A DNA stretch of 64,000 nucleotides from Candidatus Magnetobacterium casense (GCF_000714715.1 NZ_JMFO01000007.1:62001-126000); one strand, 5' to 3'. Counted from the stretch's first letter, positions 35,760-45,486 are shown. The notes: a model not told the origin generated them from the sequence alone. Numbers and translations: made by a program.

Positions 35760-37325
35760 TTACATCTCCATGAGCAGATTCAATGCCTGTGATATGCTGT
35801 CGATGATCTCACTTGCAAGCGTGCTGTGTAATCCCGCTCTTTCAGCGGCCAACTCCCCGGCAAGACCGTGGACGTAGACCCCCAGAAGTGTTGCATACAG
35901 CGGAGGCAGCCCCTGACCGGCAAAGGAGGCGATTATGCCCGTCAAGACATCCCCGGAGCCGGCCTTGGCCATTGCAGCCGTTCCCGATGGATTTACGAAT
36001 GTCTTGCCCTCCGGATCGGCTGTCACGCTTGGAGCGCCCTTGTACACCACATAGGCAGTGGAGGCAGTGGCAAAGCGCGCCGCACAGTTTATCTTGTCAG
36101 ACTCTATGTCGGAAATCACGGAGGTCAGTTCCCCAGGCCCCTCCGACAAAAGACGAGCCATTTCGCCTGCATGAGGCGTTATTATGACAGGCGAACGAGA
36201 GGTGTTCAAAACACCCAACCTCTCCGTATAGTCAAGCATTGCAAGACTGTTTATGCCGTCGGCATCTATGATCACCGGCACCGGAGACCTCTCTATTACA
36301 CCCCTTATGATCTCAACCGTATCGTCATCCACGCCCATGCCCGGACCAATGGCCAGACAATCACACTTCTTGCCCAGAAAATCAAGTATCTGTGGCAGGG
36401 CGTCTTTTGAAAATCCCTTCTTGCTGTTGCTTGCACATGGCAGGGTCATCTCCTCAAGCACTTTTGTCTGGTACACGTCCATCAGCGTCTCCGGCACCCC
36501 GATGGTCACCAGCCCTGAGCCGGTACGCAGCGCCGCCCGACCGGCCATCAACACCGAACCCGTCTTGCCAAGACTCCCGCCAACTATCAGGACATGCCCA
36601 AAACTCCCCTTGTATGAATTATCCGGCCTCAGCGGCACCAGTGCCGACATGAATTCCTTGTCTATCAGGTCACACTTTATCGCCTCGGAGTTCAATAGGG
36701 ACGTGGAAAAGCCTATGTTTTCGACGATCAGTTCACCGGTGTAGCCCTTGCCGGGGTACTGGACGTGCCCACGCTTGGGCAAACCAAAGGTCACAGTCCA
36801 CCTGGCCCTGACCGCACTGCCCATCACTGCTGCCGTGTCTGCCGATATGCCGCTTGGAATGTCAATGGCAAAGACGTCTCTCTCACGCCCATTTAGCAGG
36901 TTGATCACTGCGGCGATATCCTCCTTGACGTTGCTCTTAAGGCCGGTACCAATGAGTGCATCAATTATCAGTGAACAGTCAAGGTCGGAGTCACTCAGCA
37001 CGGGTTTGTAAGCGATGTCGATACCAAGCCGTTTGGCTATCTCATACTGTCGTCTGTTGTCATCAGACATGGTCATGGGGTCGGTTAGCAGAAACACCCG
37101 AACATCAAAGCCGTCATTAAACAACTCCCTGGCCGTGACAATGCCGTCACCTCCGTTGTTGCCCCCCCCACAGAGAACCACCACATCCGTGGGAGCAACC
37201 CGCTCCCTGACATGCCTGGCCACGGTAACACCGGCTCGCTCCATAAGCACACACGCTGGTATACCTATGTCCTCTATGGTCACCCTGTCTATGTTTATCA
37301 TCTCCGCTGCCGTTACGACTTTCAC
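35760..37325 (-). CDS. nnr: Bifunctional NAD(P)H-hydrate epimerase/dehydratase
   Basis: 521 residues, the standard fused form. N-terminal epimerase (about 1-215): 'ALIGTGL', 'CGGGNNGGDG' and 'IDIPSGISADT'. C-terminal ADP-dependent dehydratase (about 225-515): 'GSFGHVLIVGGS', 'AIGPGMG', 'VIIDADGIN', 'VITPHAGEMARL' and the nucleotide site 'AKAGSGDVLTGIIASFAGQG'. It repairs hydrated NAD(P)H in the cytoplasm. Third gene of the pdxJ-acpS-nnr operon, 53 bases after acpS. Confidence 0.95.
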   Translation of the reverse strand: MKVVTAAEMINIDRVTIEDIGIPACVLMERAGVTVARHVRERVAPTDVVVLCGGGNNGGDGIVTARELFNDGFDVRVFLLTDPMTMSDDNRRQYEIAKRLGIDIAYKPVLSDSDLDCSLIIDALIGTGLKSNVKEDIAAVINLLNGRERDVFAIDIPSGISADTAAVMGSAVRARWTVTFGLPKRGHVQYPGKGYTGELIVENIGFSTSLLNSEAIKCDLIDKEFMSALVPLRPDNSYKGSFGHVLIVGGSLGKTGSVLMAGRAALRTGSGLVTIGVPETLMDVYQTKVLEEMTLPCASNSKKGFSKDALPQILDFLGKKCDCLAIGPGMGVDDDTVEIIRGVIERSPVPVIIDADGINSLAMLDYTERLGVLNTSRSPVIITPHAGEMARLLSEGPGELTSVISDIESDKINCAARFATASTAYVVYKGAPSVTADPEGKTFVNPSGTAAMAKAGSGDVLTGIIASFAGQGLPPLYATLLGVYVHGLAGELAAERAGLHSTLASEIIDSISQALNLLMEM

Positions 37326-37378
37326 TGTAAAGATACCTCCTTCTTAGTTATACGTCAGGGGTGGCTCACCCCGTTTTA

Positions 37379-37744
37379 TTATACTTCCAGTATGACGACT
37401 GCCACGCTGTAGTGTCTTTCATGGCTGATACTGAGGTGGCTTGCGGTTATGCCCAAGGCCCTCATACACCCCTCTGCGTCACCGTGGAGTCTGAGTGAGG
37501 GTTTACCCCCGGTGTCTGAGACAACCTCGATATCCCTGAAGGCGGTTGCCTTGCCGCAGGCTTTAATAAACGCCTCCTTTGCCGCAAAACGCCCAGCCAG
37601 CGAACCTATCGGCGATGACTTTGAAAAACAGTATCTGCGCTCCCCCTCGGTAAAAACCCTGTTGACAAAACGTTCCCCCCACTTGCCAACGGCCTCTTTG
37701 ACCCGATCGTTTTGCGTTATATCCACACCAACGGCGTAGATCAT
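37379..37744 (-). CDS. acpS: Holo-[acyl-carrier-protein] synthase
   Basis: 121 residues, the usual size. Mg-binding and CoA motifs are intact: 'VGVDITQNDRV', 'GRFAAKEAFIKACG' and 'SHLSISHERHYSVAVVI'. It moves 4'-phosphopantetheine from CoA to acyl carrier protein. Overlaps the end of pdxJ by four bases (ATGA type), so translation is probably coupled; pdxJ-acpS pairing is common in Gram-negatives. Confidence 0.95.
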   Translation of the reverse strand: MIYAVGVDITQNDRVKEAVGKWGERFVNRVFTEGERRYCFSKSSPIGSLAGRFAAKEAFIKACGKATAFRDIEVVSDTGGKPSLRLHGDAEGCMRALGITASHLSISHERHYSVAVVILEV

Positions 37745-38451
37745 TTAATGAATTCTTTCATTTGGCTAACGGCCTGTTGCATGCCAACCATCACTGCCCT
37801 GGAGACAATGCTGTGCCCTATGTAGAGTCCCCTGAAAGACTTAATGGCAACAATGGGAAGTATGTTATGGTAGTTCAGACCGTGTCCGGCGTTGACGATC
37901 AGGCCATTGTGCAGTGCCCTGGCCACCGAGTTCTTGATCTTGTCAAGCTCCAGGGCGACCTCCTCATACGTCATTGCGTTACTGTACAATCCCGTGTGAA
38001 CTTCGATCATCATTGCCTGCACCTCGGCAGAGATATCAACGTCTGTCCTGTTGGGGTTTATAAACAGGCTCACGGGGATGCCCTCACCCTGGAGGCGTTT
38101 AACGGCCTCGGCTATGTGCGTCTTTTGAACTGCAACATCCAGACCTCCCTCGGTTGTTATTTCCTGCCTTTTTTCGGGCACCAATGTAACCATGTCGGGT
38201 CTTTTGTCCAGTGCTATTGCGATCATCTCTTCTGTGGCGGCCATCTCCAGGTTAAAAGGCACATTTACAGTCTGACGCAGCAGGGTCAGGTCCCTGTCCT
38301 GTATATGCCGCCTGTCCTCTCTGAGGTGTATGGTTATGCCATCGGCTCCCCCTAAAACGGCAAGTGCCGCCGCCATCAGAGGGTCCGGCTCCATCCCCCC
38401 CCTGGCCTGTCGCAATGTCGCTACGTGGTCTACGTTGACACTTAAGATCAT
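37741..38451 (-). CDS. pdxJ: Pyridoxine 5'-phosphate synthase
   Basis: 236 residues. 'LSVNVDHVATLRQARGG', 'GADGITIHLREDRRHI', 'FNLEMAATEEM', 'TLVPEKRQEITTEGG' and 'NAGHGLNYHN' are hallmark PdxJ blocks. It condenses 1-deoxyxylulose 5-phosphate with 3-amino-2-oxopropyl phosphate to form vitamin B6. First gene of the pdxJ-acpS-nnr operon, with a promoter at 38490-38518 and an AGGAGG site before the ATG. Confidence 0.96.
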   Translation of the reverse strand: MILSVNVDHVATLRQARGGMEPDPLMAAALAVLGGADGITIHLREDRRHIQDRDLTLLRQTVNVPFNLEMAATEEMIAIALDKRPDMVTLVPEKRQEITTEGGLDVAVQKTHIAEAVKRLQGEGIPVSLFINPNRTDVDISAEVQAMMIEVHTGLYSNAMTYEEVALELDKIKNSVARALHNGLIVNAGHGLNYHNILPIVAIKSFRGLYIGHSIVSRAVMVGMQQAVSQMKEFIK

Positions 38452-38489
38452 GTCCAGCCTCCTGCGATATATATATATTTCTACTGTGT

Positions 38490-38518
38490 CATATAATAAC
38501 CTGTCGGAAGAATGTCAA
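38490..38518 (-). promoter_or_regulatory. Sigma-70 promoter of pdxJ-acpS-nnr
   Basis: On the minus strand TTGACA (38518-38513), 17 bases, TATATG (38495-38490), about 40 bases before the pdxJ start. A TA-rich stretch follows. Confidence 0.65.
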
Positions 38519-38573
38519 TATAATATTTTATATGGTATGATTATTGAGATTGGATACTACACTGTCCGACTAT

Positions 38574-39986
38574 TCACTCCTGCCTGTCGTAGATGTCCTC
38601 AAAGCGGATAATATCGTTTTCTTCGAGGTACTCGCCGTTTTGTACCTCTATTACCTCCAGTGGGATAATGCCGGGATTTTCGAGTCTGTGTCTTGTTGAC
38701 TTTGGCACAAAGGCCGACTCGTTTATATGTACGAATATCTCCCTCTCTCCCACGATAACCTTGGCGGTGCCATTGACCACCACCCAGTGCTCTGACCTGT
38801 GGTGGTGCATCTGGAGGCTTATGCAGGCCTTGGGATTGACCATCAAACGCTTTATCTTATAGCGTTCCCCGTTCTCCAAGATGGTGTAACTGCCCCAGGG
38901 TCTGTATGTGGTGACGTGTTCGTTGACCTCATGACGTCCTGCCTTTTTTAACTCGGTAACGACCTCCTTAACCTTCTGGGCATGTCCACGCTTGGAAACC
39001 AGTACCACGTCATCGGTCTCCAGCACCAGACAGTTTTCTATCCCTATGGTTACGGTCAACCGGTTATCTCCAAGTATCATGGTATCTTTTGTGTCAAAGG
39101 TAAAGACGTCACCCTTTTTGGCATTACCGTCGGCGTCCCGCTCGATGATCTCAAACAGGGAGTCCCACGAACCTACGTCGTTCCAGTAGATGTCCAGGGC
39201 AAGTGTGGCAATCCTCTCTGATCGCTCCATAACCGCATAGTCTATAGATTTGTTGGGCATATCGGCAAATGATGCCAGCATCTCCCTGTACCCCTTGCCG
39301 AGCATCTGCGATATTGCCGGAACGTATTTATTGAACTCTTCCAGCATAACCCCTATATTAAAGGCAAATATCCCTGCATTCCAAAAGTGTTTACCGTCCC
39401 CTATGTATGTCTGTGCTGTCTGTTCATCGGGTTTTTCGGTGAATCTTTCAACCTCATACCCTTCAATCCCCTTGAGGGAGTGCTTCAGTCTGCTGCCCCT
39501 CTGTATATACCCATAGCCTGTCTCCGGTTTTGTTGGTTTCACTCCAAAGGTCACAATGTATCCTGCCGCCGTTATCTCCGTAGCCTGCTTCAGATAATCA
39601 GCAAACCTGTCATCGGGTCTTATTATGTGGTCTGAAGGACACACAAAGACCGTTTCATCCGGTCCGCAACCAAGCACATCCTGACAATATTTGATCCCAA
39701 GGGCTATGGCAGCAGCCGTGTTTCTAAGTGCGGGTTCGAGCACTATATGCACCCGCTGTACTATGTCGTGCCCCATGGAGCTTATATCCGATTTTACGTG
39801 AAACTTGTATTGCTGGTTTGTCAGTATGACAATGTCATCGGCAGAGACAACGAGCATAAGCCTGCGTACGGTTTGTTGCAGAAGAGAATCATCACCGCTT
39901 AACTTTAAAAACTGCTTTGGAAATCCACTCCTGCTCAGAGGCCAAAGCCGCGTCCCACTACCACCCGCTAACAGTAAGGTCTTCAA
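38574..39986 (-). CDS. manC: Mannose-1-phosphate guanylyltransferase / mannose-6-phosphate isomerase
   Basis: 470 residues, type II bifunctional. N-terminal nucleotidyltransferase: 'LLAGGSGTRLWPLSR' and 'FPKQFLKL', with 'VCPSDHII', 'FTEKPDEQTA' and 'FWNAGIFAFN'. C-terminal cupin isomerase: 'RPWGSYTILENGERYKIKRL', 'LQMHHHRSEHWVVV' and 'PKSTRHRLENPG'. It makes GDP-mannose for surface polysaccharide. Follows the RmlC-like gene by 64 bases on the same strand, consistent with a small cell-envelope sugar cluster. Confidence 0.95.
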   Translation of the reverse strand: MKTLLLAGGSGTRLWPLSRSGFPKQFLKLSGDDSLLQQTVRRLMLVVSADDIVILTNQQYKFHVKSDISSMGHDIVQRVHIVLEPALRNTAAAIALGIKYCQDVLGCGPDETVFVCPSDHIIRPDDRFADYLKQATEITAAGYIVTFGVKPTKPETGYGYIQRGSRLKHSLKGIEGYEVERFTEKPDEQTAQTYIGDGKHFWNAGIFAFNIGVMLEEFNKYVPAISQMLGKGYREMLASFADMPNKSIDYAVMERSERIATLALDIYWNDVGSWDSLFEIIERDADGNAKKGDVFTFDTKDTMILGDNRLTVTIGIENCLVLETDDVVLVSKRGHAQKVKEVVTELKKAGRHEVNEHVTTYRPWGSYTILENGERYKIKRLMVNPKACISLQMHHHRSEHWVVVNGTAKVIVGEREIFVHINESAFVPKSTRHRLENPGIIPLEVIEVQNGEYLEENDIIRFEDIYDRQE

Positions 39987-40050
39987 CCCAACACCTCATG
40001 CACACGCACAATCGCCACCCGCTAATACTCAGTTATCCCGTTCCAGGTGC

Positions 40051-40521
40051 TTAATCAATGACATAAGGAGAATCGGGTACGTCTTCGTGTCTGATCTCAT
40101 CTACCTCCCTGGCCCTCTGCCAACCGGCATAGAGTCTGTCGGGCAGATTTATCACAAGCCCCGGTTCACCGGAGACGTTCTTGTAGGCATGTACCACACC
40201 TGGAGGAACTATAACGATCTTGTTGCGTGCATCCCTGATAACCAACCTGTTTCCATACGTCCTGCCGGCAGGTCTGCCATCCCACAGGTACAGTACAAAG
40301 TCGCCTAAGAAGCAAAAGTAATCCGTCTGCTCAACGTGCCCATGAGGCCCTCTCACCTGACCCGGTTGCGTCATTGAGACATAAGCCATCTGCGGGTTAA
40401 ACCCCTCCGGCAACTCGTCCTCCCTGAACAACTCCGCAAGCCAACCTCGCTTGTCCTGGAAGTACCGAAGCTCTCTTACTATTACCCCGTCTATTTCTCC
40501 CGTCTTAAACTGCACTTGCAT
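40051..40521 (-). CDS. RmlC-like sugar 3,5-epimerase/isomerase
   Basis: 156 residues from ATG 40521 (a start at 40545 is possible but lacks a ribosome site). Single cupin with 'RGWLAELFREDELP', 'YVSMTQPGQVRGPHGHVEQT' and 'VPPGVVHAYKNVS'. The G-P-H-G-H block corresponds to the catalytic His region of dTDP-4-keto-6-deoxyglucose 3,5-epimerases (KGxHxH). Shorter than classical RmlC (about 180) and diverged, so the exact sugar is unsure. Lies before manC. Confidence 0.85.
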   Translation of the reverse strand: MQVQFKTGEIDGVIVRELRYFQDKRGWLAELFREDELPEGFNPQMAYVSMTQPGQVRGPHGHVEQTDYFCFLGDFVLYLWDGRPAGRTYGNRLVIRDARNKIVIVPPGVVHAYKNVSGEPGLVINLPDRLYAGWQRAREVDEIRHEDVPDSPYVID

Positions 40522-40584
40522 ATATCCTGATTGTATCATTGCCACATAGCCATTGTCAAGGTGCCCAATAATTCTCAGACACCG

Positions 40585-41952
40585 TTATCTGCCGGCTCTT
40601 TTCGATAGCTCCTCTTCAATCTTCTCATCCCACAACAGTACCTCACCACGCTTATGTCTTGCCTCTCTTATGAGGCGGAGATTTCGTTGAGTCGTCTCAG
40701 GCTCAAACTTCTCCCGCACCACTGCCAGGGCCTTGTAGAGAGTTTTTGTTGCCTGCTCCTCATCCTTTGCCAAGACCTGTAGTTCAAGAATGGTTGCATA
40801 GTCCCAATAATCCGGTTTCCCCCCCGCCAGACGTCTCTGTGCCGAATACGTGACAACAGGTATTAGCTTGTTACGTTCCGGGTCTGGTGGGGTCTTGAGT
40901 TCCATCAAAGTGATGGCATTGATCCCCGGGTAGGTATCACGCCAGTCGGCCTCAAAACCCTTAACATAGGCATTAATTGCCTTGTCAAGATACTCATTAG
41001 CAAACCCACCATCTCCGGATTTTAACAATTCCTCCCAACGATCCTTGTAGACACGCCCCAATATTCCATAGGTCTCACTGCTTGGACCACGTTCGTCTAT
41101 CAATTCAAGCAGTTTATTTTCAGCCTCCTGCCATCTGCCGACACGATTTAATGCAAGAGCGTGCTGCTCCCTGACCATTACCGTTGCGGCAAGTGCCGGA
41201 AACATATTGTCAAAAAGACCTATCATTGCATCCCAAGCCTTAACCCCGCGATATGAAAGAAACAGGTCTATCACAACCCCGGACTCCGCTTCTTGTATCG
41301 GAAAAAGTTCCTCTTCTATACGACGCAGTGCATCTACGCCCTGCTCTTTAGCAATAGTAAGACGTTTTTTCATACCCGTAGAGTAAATTACCAGTTTTTC
41401 CCTGCAAACGTCCGTCTTTGTGTGGTCAACGTCAGGATAACCTTGTACAAGCTGATATATTGGGCTATCTGTTTGTGGATTTTTTGCTGCAACAAGACGT
41501 TTGGTTATTTCGGTTTTTGTGCCTTCTGCATTAACCAGTATTCCTTTATTACTAAGTTTATACGGTATCGCCCTAAGCGGTGCAACATCAAAAGGTAGCT
41601 GACCACCAGCCTCGGCGTATATCAGTACCGTACTCCAGGGACGCACGGCATGTCTCACTCCCAACTCATAAAAAACATTGGCATTGGCTGTTGTAAGGTC
41701 AGCTACTGCATACTCACAGAGAATTAAACGCTCATACATTGCCTTATGAATAATGCCACCAACTTTCTCCTCATCAGCACGAAGCGGCTCCATACCGGCA
41801 TCCTTGATCGCCGCAGATATCATATCGTTGTAGACGGCATCAAAGTCGATTAATCTGCCTGATGTATCAAAATCGATTAAACTGTATGTGTCAGTTGGAT
41901 TCTTGCGTTTCTTGCCAAACGGCATCAGGACAAAACACAGCGGATGATTCAT
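40585..41952 (-). CDS. Deoxyribosyltransferase/TIR-like domain fused to TPR-type region
   Basis: 455 residues, no signal peptide. The N-terminal domain (about 1-130) has 'CFVLMPFGKK', 'AIKDAGMEPLRAD' and 'AVADLTTANANVFYELGVRH'. This is the Rossmann-like fold of nucleoside 2-deoxyribosyltransferases and TIR-like NAD/nucleotide glycosidases; Glu96 in NVFYELG is the expected catalytic residue. The rest (about 190-450) is helical with TPR-like pairs ('ALALNRVGRWQEAENKLLEL', 'YGILGRVYKDRWEELL'), resembling the TPR-S (DUF4071) region described in predicted conflict systems. The role may be nucleotide or NAD cleavage in defence, but no partner gene is visible. Lies 100 bases after pstC. Confidence 0.7.
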   Translation of the reverse strand: MNHPLCFVLMPFGKKRKNPTDTYSLIDFDTSGRLIDFDAVYNDMISAAIKDAGMEPLRADEEKVGGIIHKAMYERLILCEYAVADLTTANANVFYELGVRHAVRPWSTVLIYAEAGGQLPFDVAPLRAIPYKLSNKGILVNAEGTKTEITKRLVAAKNPQTDSPIYQLVQGYPDVDHTKTDVCREKLVIYSTGMKKRLTIAKEQGVDALRRIEEELFPIQEAESGVVIDLFLSYRGVKAWDAMIGLFDNMFPALAATVMVREQHALALNRVGRWQEAENKLLELIDERGPSSETYGILGRVYKDRWEELLKSGDGGFANEYLDKAINAYVKGFEADWRDTYPGINAITLMELKTPPDPERNKLIPVVTYSAQRRLAGGKPDYWDYATILELQVLAKDEEQATKTLYKALAVVREKFEPETTQRNLRLIREARHKRGEVLLWDEKIEEELSKRAGR

Positions 41953-42052
41953 TGCGTAACCTCCATATTATCTTTATTACACCAAATTACACCAAAAACA
42001 TATATCCTTACCATATCGAACAACGGCTTTGCATTCCTGGAATTTACCTCAA

Positions 42053-44275
42053 CTACAACTGCCTGAGCTTCCGTTTGATTTTCATGCGTATGATTTCGGC
42101 GGCGGTATTTAGGACGAATGTGAATAAGAACAGCAACAGCGCCGACAGAAACAGCGTTCGATAGAGGGTTCCTCCTTGTGGGGCTTCTGGCATTTCGACG
42201 GCGAGGTTTGCAGACATCGCCCGGAAGCCGTTAAAAATGCTCCAATCCATAATGGGGGTGTTTCCCGTTGCCATCAGGACGATCATCGTCTCACCGACGG
42301 CCCTGGAGAGGCCTATCATCACGGCAGAGAAGATGCCCGCTGCGGCCGCCGGCAACACCACCTTTACCACGGTCTGCCACCTGTTGGCGCCCAACGCCAG
42401 AGAGGCCGATACCAGGTTCTGGGGGACGTTGGACATAGCATCCTCGGCTATCGTGAATATTATCGGGATGACGGCAAAACTCATGGCGTATCCGACGATC
42501 AGGGAGTTGCGCTGGTCGTAGGTCAACCCCAACGCACTGTGCAACCACAACCGAAAGTCAACCTGCACAAACAACCCCTGGATCACCTCATTAAGCCACA
42601 AAAATACCGGTAATCCCAAGACAAACACCGGCAACAGTATCAGAAACTCCGTCCCTCGCCTGAACTTTGCCCGATAGGAACGGGGCATCAGACGCCACAG
42701 AAGCAACGTCAAAAACGCCATCACCACCACCTGTACCGGTAAAAGAAAGATCGTTGGCACAAGCCTCTCTACAAGTGGTGCCATCCACAGACCGGCCACA
42801 AAACCTATCACGACACTGGGCATGGCTGCCATGATCTCAATGACGGGCTTTATAACGGCACGCAAACTGTGGTGCATAAACTGCGATACGCATATGGCCC
42901 CACCGATGGCTATCGGCACGGCAAACAACATGGCATAGAGCGTCCCCTTGAGCGTGCCAAAGATCAATGGCATGAGACTCAGCTTGGCCTCGAATTCGTC
43001 CCCCGACCCTGAGGACTGCCACGAGTACTCAGGGCGGTCGTAGCCCTCATACCAGACCTTGCCAAACAACGTCCCGATCGTCACCTCCGGATGTGCGACG
43101 TCGATGTCCCAACCGTACATGGCGGTCCGTTGATTGACGGCAACCACGCCGTCACCACGCGGGGCGTAGGCAATGGCGCTCAAGGGCACGTTGTCGACAT
43201 TAAGACGCAACAGCGTCCTGGTTGTAGGGCTGTGGTGCAGGATGACATTGCCGGTGGCGTCAACACTCAAAAAACTCCTGTTGCGCTTTGTCGGCACCAG
43301 CATGACAACGGCTGCCTTGTGCGATTCAAAGGCGTGAACGTTGGTTAGTTGCTTTTGTCCATCGGCCTTATTGTTGCTTACGTGAAACCACACGGATACA
43401 CTGCCGGAGCTACGCCCCACAATTAGCGACCTCTGCCCAACCAAAAACCCCAAAGCCGTGATCGCAGACGCATCATTGGCAGGTTCAACCAGCATGGGCA
43501 CCGGTGCGGCGGCATCCCTGATGTCCCAGTTGTAGAGCATACCGCTCCTGGTGCCAACGTAAACGTTTTCAAGACGCTGGTCAATGATAATGGCCGTGGG
43601 GACGTCACCCTTGAGGTCTGCGGTGAGGTCGTGCTTAAAGGTCTCCGTGGTGCCTTCGTCCAGGAGAGAGCGTTTTTGCTTGTGTATCGTTATCAACACC
43701 TGTCCCGTGGCTGTGATTGCGGCAATCGTACCGGCATCCTCCTCCGATGTTACGGCAACGGCCTGATTTATTGGAGCGGAGGCAATCAGCTCCGGCTCTC
43801 CCTCCGTGACGGTTGGCTCAAGGACCCGCTTGCCGTGAGCGTCAAAAGACGACAACACACTGACCCTCACCGGTACAACATAGCCATCGGCCGTACCAAT
43901 GCTGTAGTGCTCGTTGCCCTGCAACGACGTCACTGAAACTATTTCCTTGCCCGCCAACTTATCAAGCGGCATACTTTTGATAACATTGCCCCCTTTGAGG
44001 GATATGAAGTCCACGGAAGCCTTGGCCGTTATGACATATGCCACCTCCCTGTATTCCTCAACGCCCGTGGCAAGCACATGCTTGGACGTGTGGTCGATCC
44101 TGGCGGTTAACGCCGATTTTGGGGACTTCCACAACGGATAGACTTCGTACATGATAAAAAACATGATGGCGATAATGCTAAATATAACTGCCACCCCCCC
44201 AAGGGTTATAACGGCGGTGGCAGTCTTGTCAACGAGGTCGCGCCTGGTTAGACGAGCGCCGGGGTCTCTTTGCAT
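42053..44275 (-). CDS. pstC: Phosphate ABC transporter permease PstC, long form
   Basis: 740 residues. A first membrane helix (about 22-48) precedes a large extracytoplasmic region (about 55-410) with repeated beta motifs suggesting a propeller, then a six-helix permease domain (about 425-735) with 'GTLKGTLYAMLFAVPIAIGG', 'IEIMAAMPSVVIGFVAGLW', 'EDAMSNVPQNLVSASLALGA' (EAA loop) and 'SRAVGETMIVLMATGN'. Long PstC proteins of this type occur in marine gammaproteobacteria and others. Lies 31 bases after pstS. The usual pstA and pstB do not follow; a TPR/deoxyribosyltransferase gene does. Confidence 0.92.
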   Translation of the reverse strand: MQRDPGARLTRRDLVDKTATAVITLGGVAVIFSIIAIMFFIMYEVYPLWKSPKSALTARIDHTSKHVLATGVEEYREVAYVITAKASVDFISLKGGNVIKSMPLDKLAGKEIVSVTSLQGNEHYSIGTADGYVVPVRVSVLSSFDAHGKRVLEPTVTEGEPELIASAPINQAVAVTSEEDAGTIAAITATGQVLITIHKQKRSLLDEGTTETFKHDLTADLKGDVPTAIIIDQRLENVYVGTRSGMLYNWDIRDAAAPVPMLVEPANDASAITALGFLVGQRSLIVGRSSGSVSVWFHVSNNKADGQKQLTNVHAFESHKAAVVMLVPTKRNRSFLSVDATGNVILHHSPTTRTLLRLNVDNVPLSAIAYAPRGDGVVAVNQRTAMYGWDIDVAHPEVTIGTLFGKVWYEGYDRPEYSWQSSGSGDEFEAKLSLMPLIFGTLKGTLYAMLFAVPIAIGGAICVSQFMHHSLRAVIKPVIEIMAAMPSVVIGFVAGLWMAPLVERLVPTIFLLPVQVVVMAFLTLLLWRLMPRSYRAKFRRGTEFLILLPVFVLGLPVFLWLNEVIQGLFVQVDFRLWLHSALGLTYDQRNSLIVGYAMSFAVIPIIFTIAEDAMSNVPQNLVSASLALGANRWQTVVKVVLPAAAAGIFSAVMIGLSRAVGETMIVLMATGNTPIMDWSIFNGFRAMSANLAVEMPEAPQGGTLYRTLFLSALLLFLFTFVLNTAAEIIRMKIKRKLRQL

Positions 44276-44306
44276 AACCTCTCACACGGCATTGACTCCG
44301 GCATGA

Positions 44307-45338
44307 TTACTCGAGTTCCTTTAACTGCGTCCTGACTATCTTCTCCGGCAAGGGGTCATAGCCGTCCTTTACGACGACCTTCTGTCCCTCGGCGCTGAGT
44401 ATGTACTTTATGAATTCGCTGATGAGTGGGTCAAGTGGCTTTTTGGGTGGTTTGTTTACGTAGATGTACAGGAACCTTGCAAGTGGATATGAGCCGTCGA
44501 TGACGTTTGCGTAACTTGGCTCCTTGTAAGGTTCACCCTTCTTAGAAGCTAGCGGTAGGGTACGCACGCCGGAGGTCTTGTAGCCTATGCCACTGTAGCC
44601 GATGGCATATCGGTCTTCGGTTATCCCCTGGACGACGGATGCGGAGCCTGGTTGTTCCTTGACTTCGTCCTTAAAATCGCCTTTGCACATGGCATGTTCC
44701 TTGAAAAAGGCATACGTGCCAGATGCGCTGTTGCGTCCGTATATGCTGATGGGACGGTTGGTCCAGTCGCCGGTCATGGCCAGTTGTCCCCATGTTTTTA
44801 TGTCCTGTGTGGCGCCGCATTTTTTGGTCTTGGAAAATATGGCGTCGGCCTGGTCTATTGTCAGCCCTGCGATTGTGTTGTCCTTGTGGACATAAATGGC
44901 CAGGGAGTCAAGTGCGCTTTTGATCTGTGTTGGTTTATAGCCGAATTTTTCTTCAAATCCGTCGCTTTCGGAGCTTTTCATAGCCCTTGACATCGGACCG
45001 AGCTGGGCGGTTGCGGCAATCAGTGCCGGCGGTGCGGTGCTTGACCCCTTGCCCTCTATCTGACACTTGACGTTGGGATAGTGCTTGGAAAACCCCTCGC
45101 ACCACAGCGTCATGAGGTTGTTCATTGTATCGGAGCCAACGCTGTTGATGCTGCCCGATACCCCGCTTACCTTCTTGTATGGCAGCAGTTGTGCGTCAAC
45201 CCCCTCTGCAGCCAAGGCCCTTTGCACAAGCACTGTGGATAAAAACAGCAACAGCAATGCCATCATTCCAAGGACGCCGGCAAGCCTCCTGCCACTCATA
45301 CCTGCCATATCCGTGCTGTTATTCTGTCTGTGTCGCAT
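44307..45338 (-). CDS. pstS: Phosphate-binding periplasmic protein
   Basis: 343 residues with a signal peptide (about 18-44, ending ALAAEG). Typical PstS blocks: 'GSINSVGSDTMNNLMTLWCE', 'EGKGSSTAPPALIAATAQLG', 'PMSRAMKSSE', 'RNSASGTYAFFKEH' and 'YAIGYSGIGY'. It captures phosphate for the PstC channel. First gene of pstS-pstC; the 255-base upstream region carries adjacent palindromes (45487-45513) but no clear two-part Pho box. Confidence 0.94.
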   Translation of the reverse strand: MRHRQNNSTDMAGMSGRRLAGVLGMMALLLLFLSTVLVQRALAAEGVDAQLLPYKKVSGVSGSINSVGSDTMNNLMTLWCEGFSKHYPNVKCQIEGKGSSTAPPALIAATAQLGPMSRAMKSSESDGFEEKFGYKPTQIKSALDSLAIYVHKDNTIAGLTIDQADAIFSKTKKCGATQDIKTWGQLAMTGDWTNRPISIYGRNSASGTYAFFKEHAMCKGDFKDEVKEQPGSASVVQGITEDRYAIGYSGIGYKTSGVRTLPLASKKGEPYKEPSYANVIDGSYPLARFLYIYVNKPPKKPLDPLISEFIKYILSAEGQKVVVKDGYDPLPEKIVRTQLKELE

Positions 45339-45486
45339 AAATTGAGTCCTCCTTAATATTTTTAATAACGTACCATTTAGAATAACATTTGTCCACCGGC
45401 AATGACAATTTTTTTTCAGGCTCTGAAAAAATGCTGATTCCCCTGCTGAGTTTAATCCTTTAACATCATTTTATCAATTTCTTTAA

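Noticed and set aside
45339..45486. PHO box upstream of pstS
   Set aside because: Only a single TTGTCAT-like half-site is seen; no properly spaced direct repeat.
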